64,000 nt of DNA from Pocillopora verrucosa. Lineage: Eukaryota > Cnidaria > Anthozoa > Scleractinia > Pocilloporidae. The notes beneath the pieces are model-generated. The model made no database searches. It saw only the letters and a list, made by a program, of their open reading frames with translations, and was not told the origin of the DNA. Both the position numbers and the translations under genes were made by a program. The stretch is taken from contig NC_089322.1 of the NCBI RefSeq assembly GCF_036669915.1, positions 15,723,543 through 15,787,542 of the forward strand, read 5' to 3'. This document shows positions 37,101 through 48,184 of this stretch, piece by piece; positions within the stretch are counted from its first letter, which is position 1; the number at the start of each line of letters is the position of its first letter.

Positions 37101-38824
37101 TCTTTGTATCGAACCGACAAAATTCCAGATCACGTTATTACACACTGATATCAACGAATTCTCTTTCTTTGATACGTGTTTCGAATTCAGGCAAAGGTTC
37201 AGACATGTCAGTGTCTTTTACGGGTCAGCGCTGGCTCCCGAACAACTGGCTTCCCCATAATATTTCATTAGATGAGAAAAAAGATGTTTTTAGAGAACCA
37301 ATAAAGTTATTGTTGTTTAATTAACGAAACATTTTCATGTAAATCAATTTTGTACTTTCTCTGTTGACCTCTAACTTTTGAAGAGCTCAACTTCTTTCTC
37401 AGTTTGGTCGGCCACTTCCGAATTCTCGTCGTCTGCCGACTGTATGGGTCGTTTTTATACTTCCAAATAATTTGCTTCTGGTGAGGCCTGAATCGTCGGT
37501 ACAGCACCAGGAAGAAAAATGACTGCTACAAACAACAGAACGTTCGAACGGCTCGACGACATTGGCTATTTTCACTTGAACAAATTTCACAAATTGTCGC
37601 TTCAAATTTGCGTCATTTGGAAATATTTGCATTGTATGCCCAGTTTTGTTTGAATCAGTACAAAACTGGACGACACAACGCTTCACCATTACGAAAAAAA
37701 TTGCATGTATTGAAGCAAACTGTAAGTAAAAAAATCATGACGAGACCAGCAAACAACGGCTGTAGAAAAGACTCCTTCATGCCTCACGCGATTATAAAAC
37801 GAGACTTTGGAGGGTCCACCCGTGACGTCACAGGAAAGATGGCGCCATTCAAGATGGCGAATGTTTCAAATTTGGAAGAGCTTTTACAAAGTGAAAATGG
37901 ACTTTTGAGAATAAACGAATGGTACCTTTGGTGTACTTGATATATTTACTAAACATCTATGTGAAAAGAAAATGAACGTTTTTTGGGTTTACATGCCCTT
38001 TAAGGTACTAACAAGGAGAAATTACAGAAAAATTTCCGCACAGCCCCATACTTCATTATGCATGTACGTCTTATCGGTGATACACTGAATATAAAGCCCC
38101 ATTTATGGATGCATAATGAAGTATGGGGCTGTGCGGAAATTTTGCCAAAATGACTTAACAATCAAGAGCCTCTTATTCCGGCGCTTATTAGGGCGATCTT
38201 ATTCCTTCATTCTCGTGACCGTAATATTTCATTCAGGGGTGATTATTGTAAGGAGAAATTAGATGCGACTCACTCCAAAGGTCGAAGGGTAGACATGGGA
38301 TCTCAGATGTGAAGGTCCAGCTTTCGATACCTAGTGAGTGACTCAGACCCCACCGCCCCCCTTTCCATTACATAAGTTTTCTGATACCACACGAAGTGAT
38401 TGCGTAAGAAAGTACCTGAGTACTTTACACTATTCATAAAATTCGAAAACCGTACCTGACGTGACTGTCGAGTATTATCGCAGTGAAGAATTAACAGGAT
38501 CTGCCTCAGAAGCAACACGTTACCCATTAGGAACAAAGTATTAACCATCCGTAGAAAAAACGTCGAACACACTACACGTAATTCGTGTCCAACGAAAAAC
38601 GCCAAAGTTCGCAAACATGCGAAGGATATAAAATACAATCCTGGCAATGTTGTTATCTTTGGATCCCATTCATCAAACTTGTAGTTGCAGTATTTCTGGG
38701 CCTGGGGGACATGGAAAATCTCATCCATATACGGCTGTGACTGTTTTGTGTTAAATTGTAGGAAAATACCCATAGAAACTGCAAATAAACTGGAGTACCA
38801 TGCAGAGAACGAAAAGGCCGCCAT
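34160..38824 (-). CDS. ALG10: ALG10, dolichyl-P-Glc:Glc2Man9GlcNAc2-PP-dolichol alpha-1,2-glucosyltransferase
   Basis: Two exons on the minus strand: 38824-38456 and 35215-34160, joined in phase 0, giving 474 residues (human about 473). The start is the ATG at 38824, giving MAAFSFSAWYSSLF. The N-terminal family signature QPYMDEIFHVPQAQKYC is present, followed by many hydrophobic helices, RQTNVIWVVF, and the C-terminal FRWAHSPKEVQRFMW that typifies the DIE2/ALG10 family. The enzyme adds the third, terminal glucose to the lipid-linked oligosaccharide in the ER lumen, which is needed for efficient N-glycosylation by OST. No lesion is seen. The 3.2-kb intron carries a transposon and a split MITE. 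Confidence 0.95.
35434..35530. repeat. Possible degenerate tRNA-derived SINE in the ALG10 intron
   Basis: A box-B-like GGTCACTGGTTTAAATC is followed by TTTTTTCTCCAAGTGTGCC and ATTAACTGAATAGCATCTTC, an arrangement like coral tRNA-derived SINEs. A partial second tail phrase (ATTCACTGAATAACATC) lies near 35292. No good A box is present, so this is a weak call. Confidence 0.3.
35958..36186 (+). pseudogene. Acidic N-terminal exon inside the Kolobok-like element, with a stop
   Basis: From ATG 35958 the frame reads MGVRVSSGSSEDVFSEDSDL and continues acidic to GPRP, then TAA at 36090-36092. It then reads on in the same frame as QYDPHRVQRSDPHEDSTEHV to a GTATTT donor at 36187. The continuous frame on both sides of the stop suggests a former protein-coding exon. 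I do not recognise a domain; the acidic start followed by a P-x-QYxP phrase recalls Zn-domain proteins carried by some animal elements, which is a weak inference. Confidence 0.45.
37399..37689 (-). CDS. THAP-type zinc finger exon of the Kolobok-like element
   Basis: Begins MVKRCVVQFCTDSNKTGHTM, then FPND and SVVCSSHF. These are the C-x4-C start and C-x2-H end of a THAP (C2CH) DNA-binding finger. It starts with an ATG close to the element's right end and reads inward on the minus strand, toward the acidic exon. THAP fingers form the DNA-binding part of Kolobok and P-type transposases. No transposase core follows, so this is a partial gene and possibly inactive. Confidence 0.65.
   Translation of the reverse strand: MVKRCVVQFCTDSNKTGHTMQIFPNDANLKRQFVKFVQVKIANVVEPFERSVVCSSHFSSWCCTDDSGLTRSKLFGSIKTTHTVGRRREFGSGRPN
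38029..38143. repeat. Perfect 34-bp inverted repeat with 47-bp loop
   Basis: The arms 38029-38062 and 38110-38143 are exact reverse complements; the left arm contains TTTCCGCACAGCCCCATACT. Perfect identity suggests either recent formation or a selected hairpin. It lies in the right half of the split MITE, within the ALG10 intron. Confidence 0.85.
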
Positions 38825-41800
38825 TTTGAATGAAAGCACCAAAGCACTATGGGAGCAGACGGACTAGCTCCAGGGTCTTGGAGTAAGCAGCTAACTTTTA
38901 CCTGCACGTGCCCACAACAATAATTTCTTTACTTCAATGCAAGTACTCGATGCGAGGGGGGGCCCGTTGTTCCTCTATACGTTTCTTATGGTAATGACAG
39001 GAGTTTGTCTATAATGGTAGAGAATTTCTTAAGCTGGCGATCATTTCCTTTCCTCTCCTGACATTCATGCTTGATCAGTAGCGATACTGTAAAAAGAGAA
39101 TTTAGATTATAGTCACTCTCAGGGGTTAAATCGACGACAGGGTTACGAGGTTGATCACCGAGGGACTGGAAAACACCTTCTATCTATCTATCTACTTCTT
39201 TAAAATTCCGACGAGTTTTAACAAATATGTGTTTCTCAATGTCAATACTACAAGTTAATGGCACAGAGCACCCAGTCACGGAAATCTAACGTGAGAATAT
39301 GGAAACAGCCCCTAAAGTAATTATGCTTGAACAGTACACTTTATGATCAAAGGTACCACCACCACTTGAAAATTTTTTATTGCTTCGGGGGAGGGAGACA
39401 GAGGATTTTGAGGGATCACAGGGGAAGGGGGACAATCGGTCCTAACAGGATTTAAAGGAAAACTAAAGAAAATTGGCACAGCTAATGAAGGGAGGGGGAA
39501 GGGGGGGAGGGGAGGGAGTAAGGGATCATCAGAATACTGACTTGGAGATCAGATAACTTCTATTGGGACAAAACCAAAATTCTTCGCCCACCCCCTCTCA
39601 GGCCATAAATAATGACCGCCCAGTACGATACACATTTTACTGAACGTTGCTAACTCAAATTGCGTGTCATTTCAGGAAATGGTTAAGACTTATCAGTATT
39701 TAAACTCGATTTATTGCGAGGGGTGTTTTTGCACCCCTATAAGTGAATATTGTGAAACAAAGTACTTTAAGCCTGTTAAAACCCTTAGACACGGATCTAA
39801 GCTTCTTAGAGTTTGTCTAAGGTTAAAGCTGGGCAGTAAGATTTGATAGCTATGAAAAGCGTGCACACGAAGGAAAAAAAACTCGCTAAAGCGATCGAAA
39901 TTACCCACTCAAAAACTAAGGTAGTTGCCCCGTGGCTCCATGATTGCGTGAGTTTTACCCTCTCATGCCGTCAGCTAATGAAATTAAATGAACTGCAGAT
40001 CACTTCCGTCAATAAGCAGCATTTTAGGCCAATCACACGCTTGCGTGTTTTATAGTGAATTTAATTAGCTTCGACTGAGTAATAAGGGTCATTTACTCAT
40101 CTCGACAAGGTGCTTGTTGGATAGCAGGTCTTTGCCACTTAGCGACTGAGCCTTCTTTGCACTCTCTGCATAAATCACAAGACACAGGTAAATGGTATGC
40201 TTTGTAGCTTTATTTTGAATCGTGAAACATCCGACAGATATGTTTTAGATTTGTTCAGAACGACAGCGTGCTAAAGTTGTTAACTTCGCATTTGTTTACA
40301 ATGTCAATTACAGCCTTGATTTGTTGGGCAATCTCTGATCACTTGTTAACGCACCCAGGGTGCTCTATGCGGCCTAAATAAAACAGCTTGCAGCAGTAAA
40401 CGGTTTTCATTCTCGATCACAAAGTTATCCAAGCTTCAGATCACTCGGCTTTGTCTACAGTAAAGAACATTTTCATTATGATAGGGGTGCAGGACAAAAG
40501 AGAGTTGACTAACCTTGTTTCACAATTGAGTGATCGTAATAGCATTATATTGGCGATTCACGCGAGTGTTTCAACACGTGTGTAATTAAGCTCTCACAAG
40601 CAAGAAGATGAGGTAGATTTTGTATTTCGCTCTGGTTCCCAACTGGAAAGACTTCGTCACATGTTTTTGTTTTCAATTCTCTGAAGGGTTAGCGAACGGA
40701 AATGACATTTCTATGAAGTATTAACGAACCACGTTTAGTCCACTTCAGTCGCCTGTTATCTCCCTTAAATAACATTTGGCGTCCATATCCGTAACAAAAA
40801 AGCTTATTAATCTCAGTATTTAACAAAACTATACCGTTTTATTGCTTCTACAACCAAATTATAGGCTGAAAAATTCAAAATACCTCAAGCGGTTTTGTTT
40901 GCTTCATGTCACCACTAGTTTAAGTGTACTGTATATTGTCCTCGAGGGTCAAAAAAGCAGCCTTCTTAAAATACATTGGAAAAAATCCATCAACAGGAAA
41001 AGCCATTTTCAAAAGCATTACAGTTGTTTTAGTTTAATTTTTTATTGCGATTTAAAGGGAAGTTAAAGAGATTTTTCTATGCAAATAGTTGCTCTCTCAT
41101 GATGAAAGAGTTAAAAAAATGAAATACAATCAGAAACATATTTACGCTACGGTTGAGTGGAACCGTCCCCTTTCCTTGAAACCTGTCGAAATAATTTAGC
41201 TCTCCTCATATCTAAACCGCGATTAGTCTGATAAACAATTACTGTTTTTGAATGGTTCCTACACACAATGCCGCGTGGATTGTGAATCAAGGAATCTCAG
41301 TGATTTTCAACTGGCACAGACAAACGTCTTTTGACCATTCCATTCTCTAAAACCACAAGTGCTTCAGGCACTTGGTTAAAAAAATCACTGAATTTAAGTA
41401 CCTAAGTATCAAATATTTACAAACACAAAAAAGGCATCGAAATGCGATTTGTTTCAGAGTTTAACTAGCGATAAGAAGTCGCAAGTCATTTTCAACCGCT
41501 CGAGAAAGGTCTTATTTTTGGAAAACACGGAAAAACCTCGGTATTAAAAGAACGTAGACACGGCTTTTCTTGTGTAAGTTATTGATAAGAACACTTGCTG
41601 AACTCCGTGGGGTGCTGGTTTCTTTTATTTCGGCTGAATATTCTTTTTCCAATTGTTTGCATTCAAGTCATACTTGTCTATGTCGTTGAAATGGGTTCCG
41701 TTAGTACAAACATTTGCGGCCAGGACAAAGGTTATAGACTCTAATTTGAGTCTGTAATTAAAAAGGAGACCGACTTTTCATAGAACAAATTCTATCTTAA

Positions 41801-43637
41801 CCATTAGCATCTCTAAACAAAGCTATCTGTAAATTTTATCGTGCTTTTTTGTTTTATTTGTGGCCAGTTTAGATCAGTTAATTTTTAATTAGCCTGCAGA
41901 AAGTTGATGAAGAATAGTTTGTTTGAATTTTGAGTAATTTGATTTGAAGGCCAATTATATCTTTTGATTTTTTTTAACGTGCGGTAAAATCCTAAGGGCC
42001 TTTTACGCTTGTCTGATCATTATGCTCTGTCTAGCTGCCAAAACACCTAAACAATGTACAAAAATCGCTCAAAAATCCTAATCTCCTTTTCAGAAGAATT
42101 ATTGATTAAGATGAAGCGGGTGCCACGGCATCGCGCCTAACATCGTTTAATGTTTGAATCACATTGCAATATTGATTAAAAATTGTACAAATTACCACTG
42201 ATAAAGTAGTTTTTCGAAAACTCGGGCACAAGAATGACGAACGAAATCCTAGTTTTTCCAAGGCATTTCAGAAAGATGAAACCGACAAATTGAGCTACCT
42301 TGAAAATCAGTCTTTATGGTTTATCTTAGAGACTGCGACCTTAAGCAATCAGGACGGCAACACCGAAGAAGACATCGATTGAAAAGGAATTTATAATTTA
42401 GGTTGGAATTTTGCTTAGGGTTAGATGTGTTTTCCGTCTCTTACGACGCTACACCCCGACTTCACCAGCAGCGTTAACTTAGGTATACGATTTGCTATCG
42501 GGGTTTATGTCCACAGACTAAACAAATTTTGGAGGTCTCACGTTGTTGTTTTGCAGATGACGGCTGAGAAATGTACATAGTTTGAAAACGCACGCGCTGA
42601 GCTTTAATTCTGCCCATTAGAAATCAGTTTTTTTGGCATGTTCTCGTAGCCGTCACCGTCGTGGTTTCATGCTCAAGGGCCCTATTATGATAATCAAAGC
42701 CTCACAAAATTTCTGGAAAAGTGTTTCTGGTTGTTTGGAATTCAGAGAAATTCCATGAAGCAAGTGACTGCGTTGTCAAATTGCGGTCGGTTTATCGATG
42801 GCGCGTGTGGTTGGCTTCTCACCACATGGATTCCCTCGTCTTATCACCTCTTCAGCCTCTCAGTTCACCTTTTGATCGTCTTCTTGGCACCTTATGGAAT
42901 GTGCCATCGGGCTTGTCGCGGTCGAATTGGCAACATTTGCTTCATGTTGCAAACACCTAACATACATGATTTAAAACATGTGTGTTTTAGTACACAATGA
43001 CTTCGATTGAACCACAAACTCTTTATCTGTGGGAAAGTTCATATCGCATGGTTGTTGCAAAATCGTTGGATAATTAGTAAGCAGAGTAGAGCTTGATGAA
43101 AATGAAAGCTGCCATCTTTGGTTCTTACAGCGGCGGAGACTGGGGAGAGATATAAATTTTATATCAAGGGGTGAGCGACAGTAAAAAGGAGTGAGAGGGG
43201 AGAGGTGGGGCAATAGAAATAAATGCGTCTTCTCACCTTTCTCAGTCCCCTCCCCCTCCTCCTACCATCCACTCTACATGGCCGGTTTACTAAACGATCT
43301 TTATTCCCTTGGTAAAACACCTGCATTATGGGGGGGGGGGAGGGGGATGGGGGTTTACAGCATGTCACACCCGGACTACCCAATCAGTTGTTATGTTGAC
43401 AGACATGCACGCTGTATTTTATTGATTGTGAAATTTTTCAAGTTGTGTATATTGTTCAGATTCGCCGGCTCTCTTTATACGGAGATTATATGATTTGAAT
43501 TTTGAATGAATTTTTGAAAATTCATCTCTCAAAGGGTGGTAAATGTCACGGGGGGAGGGGGGGGAGGGGGTTTCACGAACATCTCTCCAGGACTTCCCCA
43601 TAAACAAACCTCTTTCTTGCCAAGAACTCGCAATGAT
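38825..43637. other. Gene-poor interval between ALG10 and the first paralogue
   Basis: No exon is supported. It contains a G-rich dispersed repeat near 39361-39620 and a short TCTA run near 39181-39194. The rest is ordinary AT-rich sequence. The few bases before 38824 on the minus strand should hold the ALG10 promoter. Confidence 0.45.
39361..39620. repeat. G-rich dispersed repeat, copy 1
   Basis: Contains GGGGGAGGG and GGGATCATCAGAATACTGA and ends CAGGCCATAAATAATGACCG. The same arrangement (G runs, GGATCA, then ATAAATAATGxCCxG at the end) recurs near 58550-58770 and 62221-62425. Confidence 0.5.
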
Positions 43638-44485
43638 ATGCAATCTGTTTTTGCTTCAACAAGGCAGCTCTCAACGGTGATCACCCGGAACCAAATCATG
43701 GATTTGATCAATTATTTGTCCGCCGAAGAATGGCAAATTGCAGAAGGAGGGAATTTAGAAGGTACAGAAATGGTGGTTACATTAAATCAAATGGATCAGA
43801 CACACACTGTGCAACATTGAGTGTTACCATAGAGCTAAAAAAAAGCTCATTCATCTAGATACTTCAAATATTTTTTCTTCATTCACAACTGAATTATGAA
43901 TGACAACTCCAAAGAAAACAGAGTTGGGTTAGGACTTGCATAAATCTGAAAAGCGTGCGTAGTCTTTACCCTTCTTTGCGCGCGTGTTTGACGCGCATGC
44001 ACCCCCTTGCACCGCGAGTTTCTTCCACCTCCGTGCCTAATGGAAAGATGCTCGCGTTAGCTCCTTACTTCTTATCGTCCTGCTAGTGATCTGCTAGTGC
44101 GCGCGCAACCCTCGCTTCACGCGAGGGTTAAGCGCGCTAAACCCTACACCCTAACCCTAATCTTTCTCTTTCCTATCTGTTGCATAGGCAAAAATCTCGG
44201 TAATAGGTGAAATTGAAGGTGAGAGAAATGATTAAGTAACAAATGAAATAAACTTTCACAGGTTTTGATGAATACCGCATCATTCGCCGAGCCTCAGAAG
44301 GCCAGGGCAAGTACAAATATTCCGCCTTCGATCCGAAAAAGGAACTTCCGGTGGAGCTCCACATTACTGGAGCGTCAGAATCCAGAGATCCCTTGAAGGA
44401 AATCCAAGTTATAAACCTGCGCGTCGACGGTAACAAATATATCACAGGGATAAACGACAATGGGGATTGTGTCGTAAGGAAATAA
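43638..44485 (+). CDS. Unknown small protein, paralogue A (two exons)
   Basis: Exon 1 43638-43761 and exon 2 44262-44485 join in phase 1 to give about 115 residues. I do not recognise the family. The case for a real gene is its relative on the minus strand at 48184-47318, which has the same exon structure and intron phase. Shared residues include FxEYxIxR, GxxYKYxx, DPLKE, DGNKxxITGI and a final GDCVV. Exon 1 reads MQSVFASTRQLSTVITRNQI and is probably helical. No signal peptide or TM helix is visible, so it is likely cytosolic. The start could lie further upstream in the same open frame. The pair is arranged tail to tail. Confidence 0.65.
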
Positions 44486-47317
44486 GTGCACCCTATAACA
44501 TTCAGTCAAAGTTTTTCGATGCACTGAGAGAATAGCTAAATTGTAAAATTTTTAAAACGTCTTCATTATTTCCGATACCTTATACTGCAGACGGGAGTCT
44601 TTAAGCTATGACGTCAAGTTATTTTACGAAAGTCCGTGAGTTACTCTGACTAAATGATTTTGATAACCCTTAGAGTTTAAAAATCAATGAAATAGTGATA
44701 AACGAGCATATGGAGAAATATGAACGAAAATTGAGACTTAAATAGAAAAAAAAGAAGGCTTGACGTAATCTGACGTAATTTGCGTCAGGCCCTAATCATT
44801 AAAGCTCTGAAAGACGCGCGTTTCGCCCTTGGGTGGATTCAAGACGAGTCAGGGAGAGGTTCTCCGGGGATCGGACCTTCATTATAAGTGCTAGAACCCT
44901 GCCAGACCTCTCGACGATTTGTGTTGCTCAAGGCCTCATATGGGCTCGATTCCCGCCGCTCTCTCCCGTCCGGTCTTCGCTCCTCCCCGAGAAGAGCCAG
45001 CTCGACGCTTCAAGGGGAGGAACGCAGGCTCATATTACCGAACAGCGACTGGTAATCGAGCCTAGACTTCACAATTCCCGCTGGCGAAGAAGAGCTCGTT
45101 CTGAAGCGCTAATAATGAGAGCCTGAGACTTGACCACACCCTTGAAAAACAGAACAAATCGCCTCAAAAAATTTACGTAACTGTCTTTGTGAACTTGGTA
45201 GCTACAACAGTAAAACTCATTTTCCTTTACCAGATATCTTTTGTATAGACATAAAGATTATCATCAAAAGTATCTTTATCAAGGTCAGCAAATCCTTAGG
45301 CCTCCCGTGAAGGAGTGCGAAGAGTAACAAAAGGGGTGCAAAAAACTCTTTAAATCTAAAACTACAGTATATTGCGAGGAGTAACTTCTGGATAAAAACA
45401 ACAAATTCTTGAAGCAAAATTATGAGAAATGAATGACAGACAATGCAGAAAATTTATATTTAGATCTAGAGGCGTTCAATAATGAATTTTTTATGATTAT
45501 CAGCGAGAACAAGAAAACATTCACAATTACTGCCTAATTGTGTGTTTAAATTTGAAACAAATTTCTAAGGATGTATTCTAAATTAAAAATTAGAATAAAG
45601 GAATTTTTATTTCATGTTTTCGCTTTTAAAAACTCTCTTTAAGTACCCACTAGATGTCACGCAAAAGAGGGTTGTGTGGGATGTCACGCGATGGAAGGCT
45701 GTGTGACATCCTGATGTACAGTTGGTATGTAGCCCGCGCAGCGCAGAGCAAGTTTTTGATGCTTAGGAGTCATCCTTTTACCGAAACTTTGGACAAAGAG
45801 AATATATTAGAGAGTTATGAAAAACTGAGTAGCGGTCGGAAATGGGGGCGCAGGGAACCTTCAATTTTCAATCCTAAATCCATTGTAGAGAAGATATGTC
45901 CAATAAAACGACGCATGCCCTCTTTCGATTTCTCCCCCTAGCAATGACAAAATAATCACACAATGACTCTAAATCACGAGACAAGCGTTTTAATGTTCGT
46001 TTACAAGTATTCCATCACGATCAAAACCAAGAACAAAAACAAAAACAAATCTTACAGGACAGAAAATTCTACATATGCGTCAACCCTTATGAAGGAAAGT
46101 CATTATTGCTATAACGTGGAATTTGAAACGCTTAACTGTTTCACGTCATAATACATTCTCTTGGGATTTGGCCTGGTGTGCCGACACTAAATACTGACAA
46201 GAGTAAATAAGGTCTCATTATTTTCTCCTGATTCTGGATCACTCTTTCGAATGAGACCTTTTTTACATTAATTGACAAAGATTCAAACAACAGCTCTATC
46301 ACTTTTATCCCAGTGATGGAGAAAGTACAATAAAAAATAATAGAACTCTGAGGCGAACAAGTGAAAAACCAGTTTCAGTGCTTCAATCTGCTCAGGGAAG
46401 TTTAGCTTTGCTCAAGCCATGGCTGTGATTTTATTTGTGTACATGCCTTCCCGCTTTTTAAAAAAAAAAGTAGTATTAACCAACTTGATTAAAATGATGC
46501 GAAACAACACTCTACTTCTGTTACTTAAAAGTAAGCTTAGTAAAAACCACACATGCGAATAATGCTTTTTACGCACGCTGATTGGCCGGTTCGGAGTGAT
46601 AAGAAAATACTATTCACCTCCAAACAGCCGAAGAGACAAAATCGTACGTCAACAATGAAATTTTCGACCATTTTTTGGGGGGTATACTAACAGAAATAAA
46701 CAATTTTTTCGTTTTTATGTGATATATACTAAAATAATTATTCACCTCAGTGTCGGTGAAAGTGTTGAATATTCGCCTCGCTGCTGTGCGGCTCGGTAAA
46801 TATCCACTTCTATATTCACCTTTGTGAATAATCGATAATTATTGGCCACGGATATCATAAAAATAATTGGAAAAGACTGAAAAGATGAGAAGTCTAAAAG
46901 ATAATTCCTAATCGCTTTACATGAAATAAGGAAAATATTTATCTCATATATACAGTGTTACCTGCGGCAAAAAGGTTCCCTTCCAAAGGAAAGGAACCTC
47001 TATGTGCACACGACTTCTACCTAGAGGTTAAATATAGAGAAAAAGTTGTATCCACGTCCAAAGGTTCAATATGAAATGTTACACAAGCTGTAACAATAGG
47101 CATAGTTTACTGGTAGCCTCGTTTCGGTATCAACTTTAGGGACGGACATTTGCATAACGAGGCAGTTTTGAAGGCAGATATTAAACAAGACTTAGTTTCT
47201 TGGGCCATGAGATTTCTTCGTAACTAAACACAAGCTGAGATACACTACTTTCACAATTCTCACAAAGCAGTTAAAGTGCATTTCTGTGACAAAATGATTG
47301 GGACTCTTGATCTGTGA
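44486..47317. other. Interval between the two convergent paralogues
   Basis: Holds an inverted copy of the 20100-type repeat (about 44930-45065) and a repeat rich in TATTCACCTC near 46560-46860. An open frame at 45654-45941 (95 codons) has no recognisable domain or homologue here. No gene is supported. Confidence 0.4.
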
Positions 47318-48184
47318 TCAGATCTTCACAACGCAATCTCCGCCATTTCTGATCCCAGTTATAAAGATCTTGTTTCCATCCGCGCGCGTCACGATCTCCA
47401 ACATGCGGTATTCTTTCAGCGGGTCTTTCCTCTCGTCACCGCCCTCCAAATGAAATATCCTCGGAGGGGCGTCGTTATCGTCAGCGGCACGGACAGCGTA
47501 TTTATAAACGCTTCCGTCTTTTTGGGAACGTGTGATAATGTATTCTTTAAATTCTAGACCTGAGGAAAAGGGGATTTTGTTTAACCTTGCAATTCGTAAT
47601 GGTAACTAATGTCTAATTTCCTCTCACAGCATCGCTGCTGAATCAAACGCTATGGTCATGAGAATCATGGAAGGAAATGATCACCCATTAAATTTTTTAC
47701 ACCCGTACTTCAGTATGCATATTCTCCATGCTGCTAAATGTGTGTTTCCTAAGGCGCGGTTAAGCAGAATTTGTTGAAATATCAACAACTTCTTTAGTTG
47801 GTGATCGTTTCTTTATTCATTGGTAGAAGTCAAAGGGTTATGAAAGCTCTTTACTGCTTATTAAATTCTGCTTTTTAGTAACAGTATAGAGAATGTGCAT
47901 GCTATTATTTTGGTTTGAAGGGTTACAGACCACAACTCACCAGGCCATGCGCGTCATCACGAAGAATGATAACGCACGCTATCGTGTTTTGTTAGCCAAC
48001 GAGCGGCCCTCATTATTATCTCTTCGGTAAGAGCATTTCTTCACTTACGGGAAAGTATGAAGCCCTGAGCGACACGAGCCGAAAAGAGGTCTGCAAGAAG
48101 TCTGGCATTGATTAGTTCCAGACTCCCGGCAAACTTCTCCTTGACTCGTCTCCAATCTTCCCTCGGGCGGAAAACGTGAGTCAT
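47318..48184 (-). CDS. Unknown small protein, paralogue B (two exons)
   Basis: Exon 1 is 48184-48049 (ATG to a GTAAGT donor, phase 1). Exon 2 is 47559-47318, ending in TGA. Together they give 125 residues. Exon 1 starts MTHVFRPREDWRRVKEKFAG. Exon 2 reads EFKEYIITRSQKDGSVYKYA, then DERKDPLKEY, then RADGNKIFITGIRNGGDCVV. It aligns along its length with paralogue A and has the same intron position and phase. The longer open frame into 48419 is not needed, because the ATG at 48184 gives the match. The function is unknown. Acidic and basic residues alternate and no membrane segment is present. Confidence 0.7.
47699..47935. mobile_element. Degraded relative of the TTAACCC MITE family
   Basis: Contains CAGTATGCATATTCTCCATG, TCTTTAGTTGGTGATCG and an AGGGTTA end, the same order as copy 8 at 53750-53963. 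It lies in the intron of paralogue B. Confidence 0.4.

Larger units (their letters stand above)
35740..37999. mobile_element. Kolobok-like DNA transposon with TTAA target duplication
   Basis: A 2260-bp block with perfect 20-bp inverted ends AGGGCATGTAAACCCAAAAA (35740-35759 and 37980-37999). TTAA flanks both sides (35736-35739 and 38000-38003). TTAA duplication is used by piggyBac and Kolobok elements; a THAP zinc finger inside (37689-37399, -) favours Kolobok. It lies in the ALG10 intron. The element appears decayed, with no catalytic domain visible. Confidence 0.75.
35676..38291. mobile_element. MITE of the TTAACCC family, copy 6, split by a Kolobok-like insertion
   Basis: The left part 35676-35739 (TTAACCCTTGACACCCTAAA to CAACACATTTCTTAA) and the right part from 38000 (TTAAGGTACTAACAAGGAG) together match the uninterrupted copy at 53750-53963, which reads TACATTTCCTAATGATCTGACAAGGAG at the same place. 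The right end is near 38291. A second small foldback (38029-38143) also interrupts it. Confidence 0.65.

Noticed and set aside
42721..43000. Overlapping 79- and 89-codon frames
   Set aside because: No motif or splice context; two frames open at once suggests chance.
45654..45941. 95-codon open frame between the two paralogues
   Set aside because: No domain, splice support or relative in the window; it includes a short local sequence repeat.
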